Shown here piece by piece: positions 63,801 through 64,000 of a stretch of DNA of 64,000 bases (its first letter is position 1; the number at the start of each line of letters is the position of its first letter). Made by a program: the position numbers and the translations under genes. Under the pieces are notes generated by a model. It was not told where the DNA came from and ran no database searches. It saw nothing but the letters and a program-made list of their open reading frames with translations. The DNA is from Caldimicrobium sp. (GTDB taxonomy: Bacteria > Desulfobacterota > Thermodesulfobacteria > Thermodesulfobacteriales > Thermodesulfobacteriaceae): contig JANXCE010000001.1 of the NCBI GenBank assembly GCA_025059715.1, positions 55,384 through 119,383 on the forward strand, given 5' to 3'.

Positions 63801-64000
63801 TGGGCTTATGGGGCTTATGCACAGCATGATTTAGGTAATTTCACCAATAGAGGTAATTTCACCGTAACAGGGCTTTCAACAAGTGGTAATGCAACAGCCT
63901 ATGGAGTGAATGCAGTTGGTAATGTGACTAATTTCAATATTGCAGGTAGAATCTTCAGGGTTAACGCTATAGCAAATCAGACAGCAAGAGCATATGGCTT
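60816..64000 (+). CDS. Very large secreted repeat protein rich in Asn-X-Ser/Thr, partial (runs off window)
   Basis: Open from the ATG at 60816, behind GGAGGAAG, to the window end, with over 1,060 codons and no stop in the parts I translated. A signal peptide (FLVLLVVVVLLSYFMFMATGLRA) leads to repeats of ~25-35 residues. A typical unit reads GNFTNAGNFTV-T/R-A..., then a Gly/Ala/Ser linker, then AYGV-x-A. The region resembles the beta-helix passenger of type V autotransporters. About 28 Asn-X-Ser/Thr sites occur in the first ~440 residues and the density continues after that. No cysteine was noticed. No transport domain or barrel is in the window. Likely surface adhesin or S-layer-like protein; function not known. 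Confidence 0.8.
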   Translation, partial: MVRELLQRGSFLVLLVVVVLLSYFMFMATGLRANEISYGERIDRNNGTNVTIESPVNAFNDTTRFVVGIYVENDTQEFLNLIISAPVGAHFNNATINGTALGVYFRGTFEGGPVRPLGNLTITQHGSINATAFGNNSGGAASNFIAGGVVFGNATSDTRVINEGSIYANATAVEGSAIAGGIFGLGLGGSSLEVGVYNNTGVISVYSTSYITNSSHEVIAGGIGNIVDYRVSATNETRNLLSNVTGIYNTGNMTVQSNANGTGSSWSEAIKVATQLKLENGGNFTGNLTAQVQEIKNEGRIEVSALGGGNTTARGVGVYVDYHGEQGSLLNGTLSASLGSFENTQLFRVISNSTGRDALSAGVYVGLDYYGGDLTGNFTGYLRNFRNNGTLEVIAETTGERASAYGVFVGVHNWSDRELADNFTVSSNIGNFTNEGNFTVTATGGSAEAYGLRAEGAISNFNNANTFSILSNASSGNARVYGVYVGSIGDFINTRTFAVTGLSISANATAYGMYAIGNVTKFENLAGGVFSVNATANQTARAYGLQAGNATTFMNNGTFEVLANGTQQAFAYGVNATSVGNFTNLSNFTVRAEATSGSASATGVSASNIGNFTNAGNFTVTATGGSAEAYGLRAEGAISNFNNTNTFSILSNATSGNARVYGVYVGSIGDFINTRTFAVTGLSTSGNATAYGVYATGNVTKFENLAAGVFSVNAAANQTARVYGLQAGNLTTFMNNGTFEVLANGTQQAIVYGVNATGVGNFTNLKTFTVRGLSTSGNATAYGVNAVGNVTNFNIAGRIFRVNAIANQTARAYGLQAGNVTGSFTNNGSIAVFANSTYRAYSYGIYAIDAGNFTNEGAFNVRSVVNATSSGESVAYGVSASRIGNLSNRGNFTVTANAINAQAKSYGFHGSNVGNFTNAGTFDVIANATNSSADARGVYGSNLGNFTNRGNFTVIANATGGYAEAAGVVARWGDLDNFTNAGNFTVRAEATGGDAWAYGAYAQHDLGNFTNRGNFTVTGLSTSGNATAYGVNAVGNVTNFNIAGRIFRVNAIANQTARAYG
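62092..63110 (+). repeat. 540-bp in-frame tandem duplication inside the repeat protein gene
   Basis: Copies at 62092-62631 and 62632-~63110 align at an offset of exactly 540 nt (180 codons) with only scattered substitutions, for example GGCAATTTCACTGTTACAGC in both. A second long identity links ~63128-63260 to ~63869-64000, at an offset of 741 nt (247 codons). Both offsets keep the frame. Confidence 0.85.

Noticed and set aside
62092..64000. Repeats that might be read as a CRISPR array
   Set aside because: The repeats are inside one open reading frame, vary in length and sequence, and lack unique spacers of constant size. They are protein repeats.

Overview
The window looks like chromosome from a thermophilic, sulfate- or sulfur-metabolising member of the Thermodesulfobacteriota, resembling Thermodesulfobacterium or Caldimicrobium. 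That placement is inferred from gene content and protein style, not from a search. Supporting signs are a complete dsrMKJOP membrane complex gene set with a DsrN/CobB-type amidase and ferredoxin, a siroheme-synthesis gene at the left edge, low G+C, Lys/Glu/Ile-rich proteins, very tight gene packing and many GTG/TTG starts. It is a diderm: BamA, LolCD, a TonB-dependent receptor, a heptosyltransferase-type enzyme and YajC are present.

Layout. 1-3.15 kb (minus): fabG, rtcA, an archaeal-type ATP-dependent RNA ligase and the start of a precorrin-2 dehydrogenase form one overlapping operon behind a clear TTGACA promoter. 3.3-8.04 kb (plus): gatB, mtnA, rex, dut, a variant thyX and a tRNA-Arg whose 5' end overlaps the thyX stop. 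8.04-9.16 kb is a 1.1-kb decayed stretch with no convincing gene. 9.16-15.4 kb (plus): M18 aminopeptidase, trmI, a YbeY-PdxJ fusion, a metallo-beta-lactamase hydrolase, nrdR, pyrF and a DUF763 protein. 15.4-23.7 kb (plus): a strong promoter, an RsbRD-like regulator, dsrM-K-J-O-P, a hairpin terminator, the CobB/DsrN homologue, a ferredoxin and a J-domain protein. 23.7-29.2 kb (minus): DUF3108 protein, coaD, a repeat protein built on a W-P-F-Y motif, a P2-type cation ATPase and tRNA-Ser. 29.5-36.1 kb: pheA, a FmdB-type zinc ribbon, tRNA-Gly, trmFO (plus), then yajC, tgt, an aminotransferase and a histone-deacetylase-fold protein (minus).

36.1-40.6 kb is an AT-rich accessory island: an McrC-like DUF2357 nuclease gene followed by an McrB-like AAA+ gene whose 3' end is cut off by a decayed IS481-like element. 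40.7-50.9 kb (plus): MFS exporter, hybrid histidine kinase, xerC/D-type recombinase, lysS, lolC/E, lolD, bamA and rpmB. 50.9-53.05 kb (minus): relA/spoT. 53.2-59.2 kb (plus): TonB-dependent receptor, small cytochrome c, M48 membrane protease, prmA, coaX and an LD-carboxypeptidase, converging on a glycosyltransferase 9 gene.

The right end (60.0-64.0 kb) is the most unusual part. A 20-A homopolymer and a sigma70-like promoter precede a small Spy/CpxP-like periplasmic protein. Next comes a very large secreted repeat protein that runs off the window. It is extremely rich in Asn-X-Ser/Thr and built from roughly 30-residue units, with a 540-bp in-frame tandem duplication inside it.

Together the genes describe energy conservation through the Dsr pathway (siroheme supply, DsrMKJOP, amidation and redox sensing by Rex), ordinary housekeeping (tRNA modification, nucleotide and cofactor synthesis, outer-membrane biogenesis), one damaged defence locus and one candidate surface-adhesion locus.
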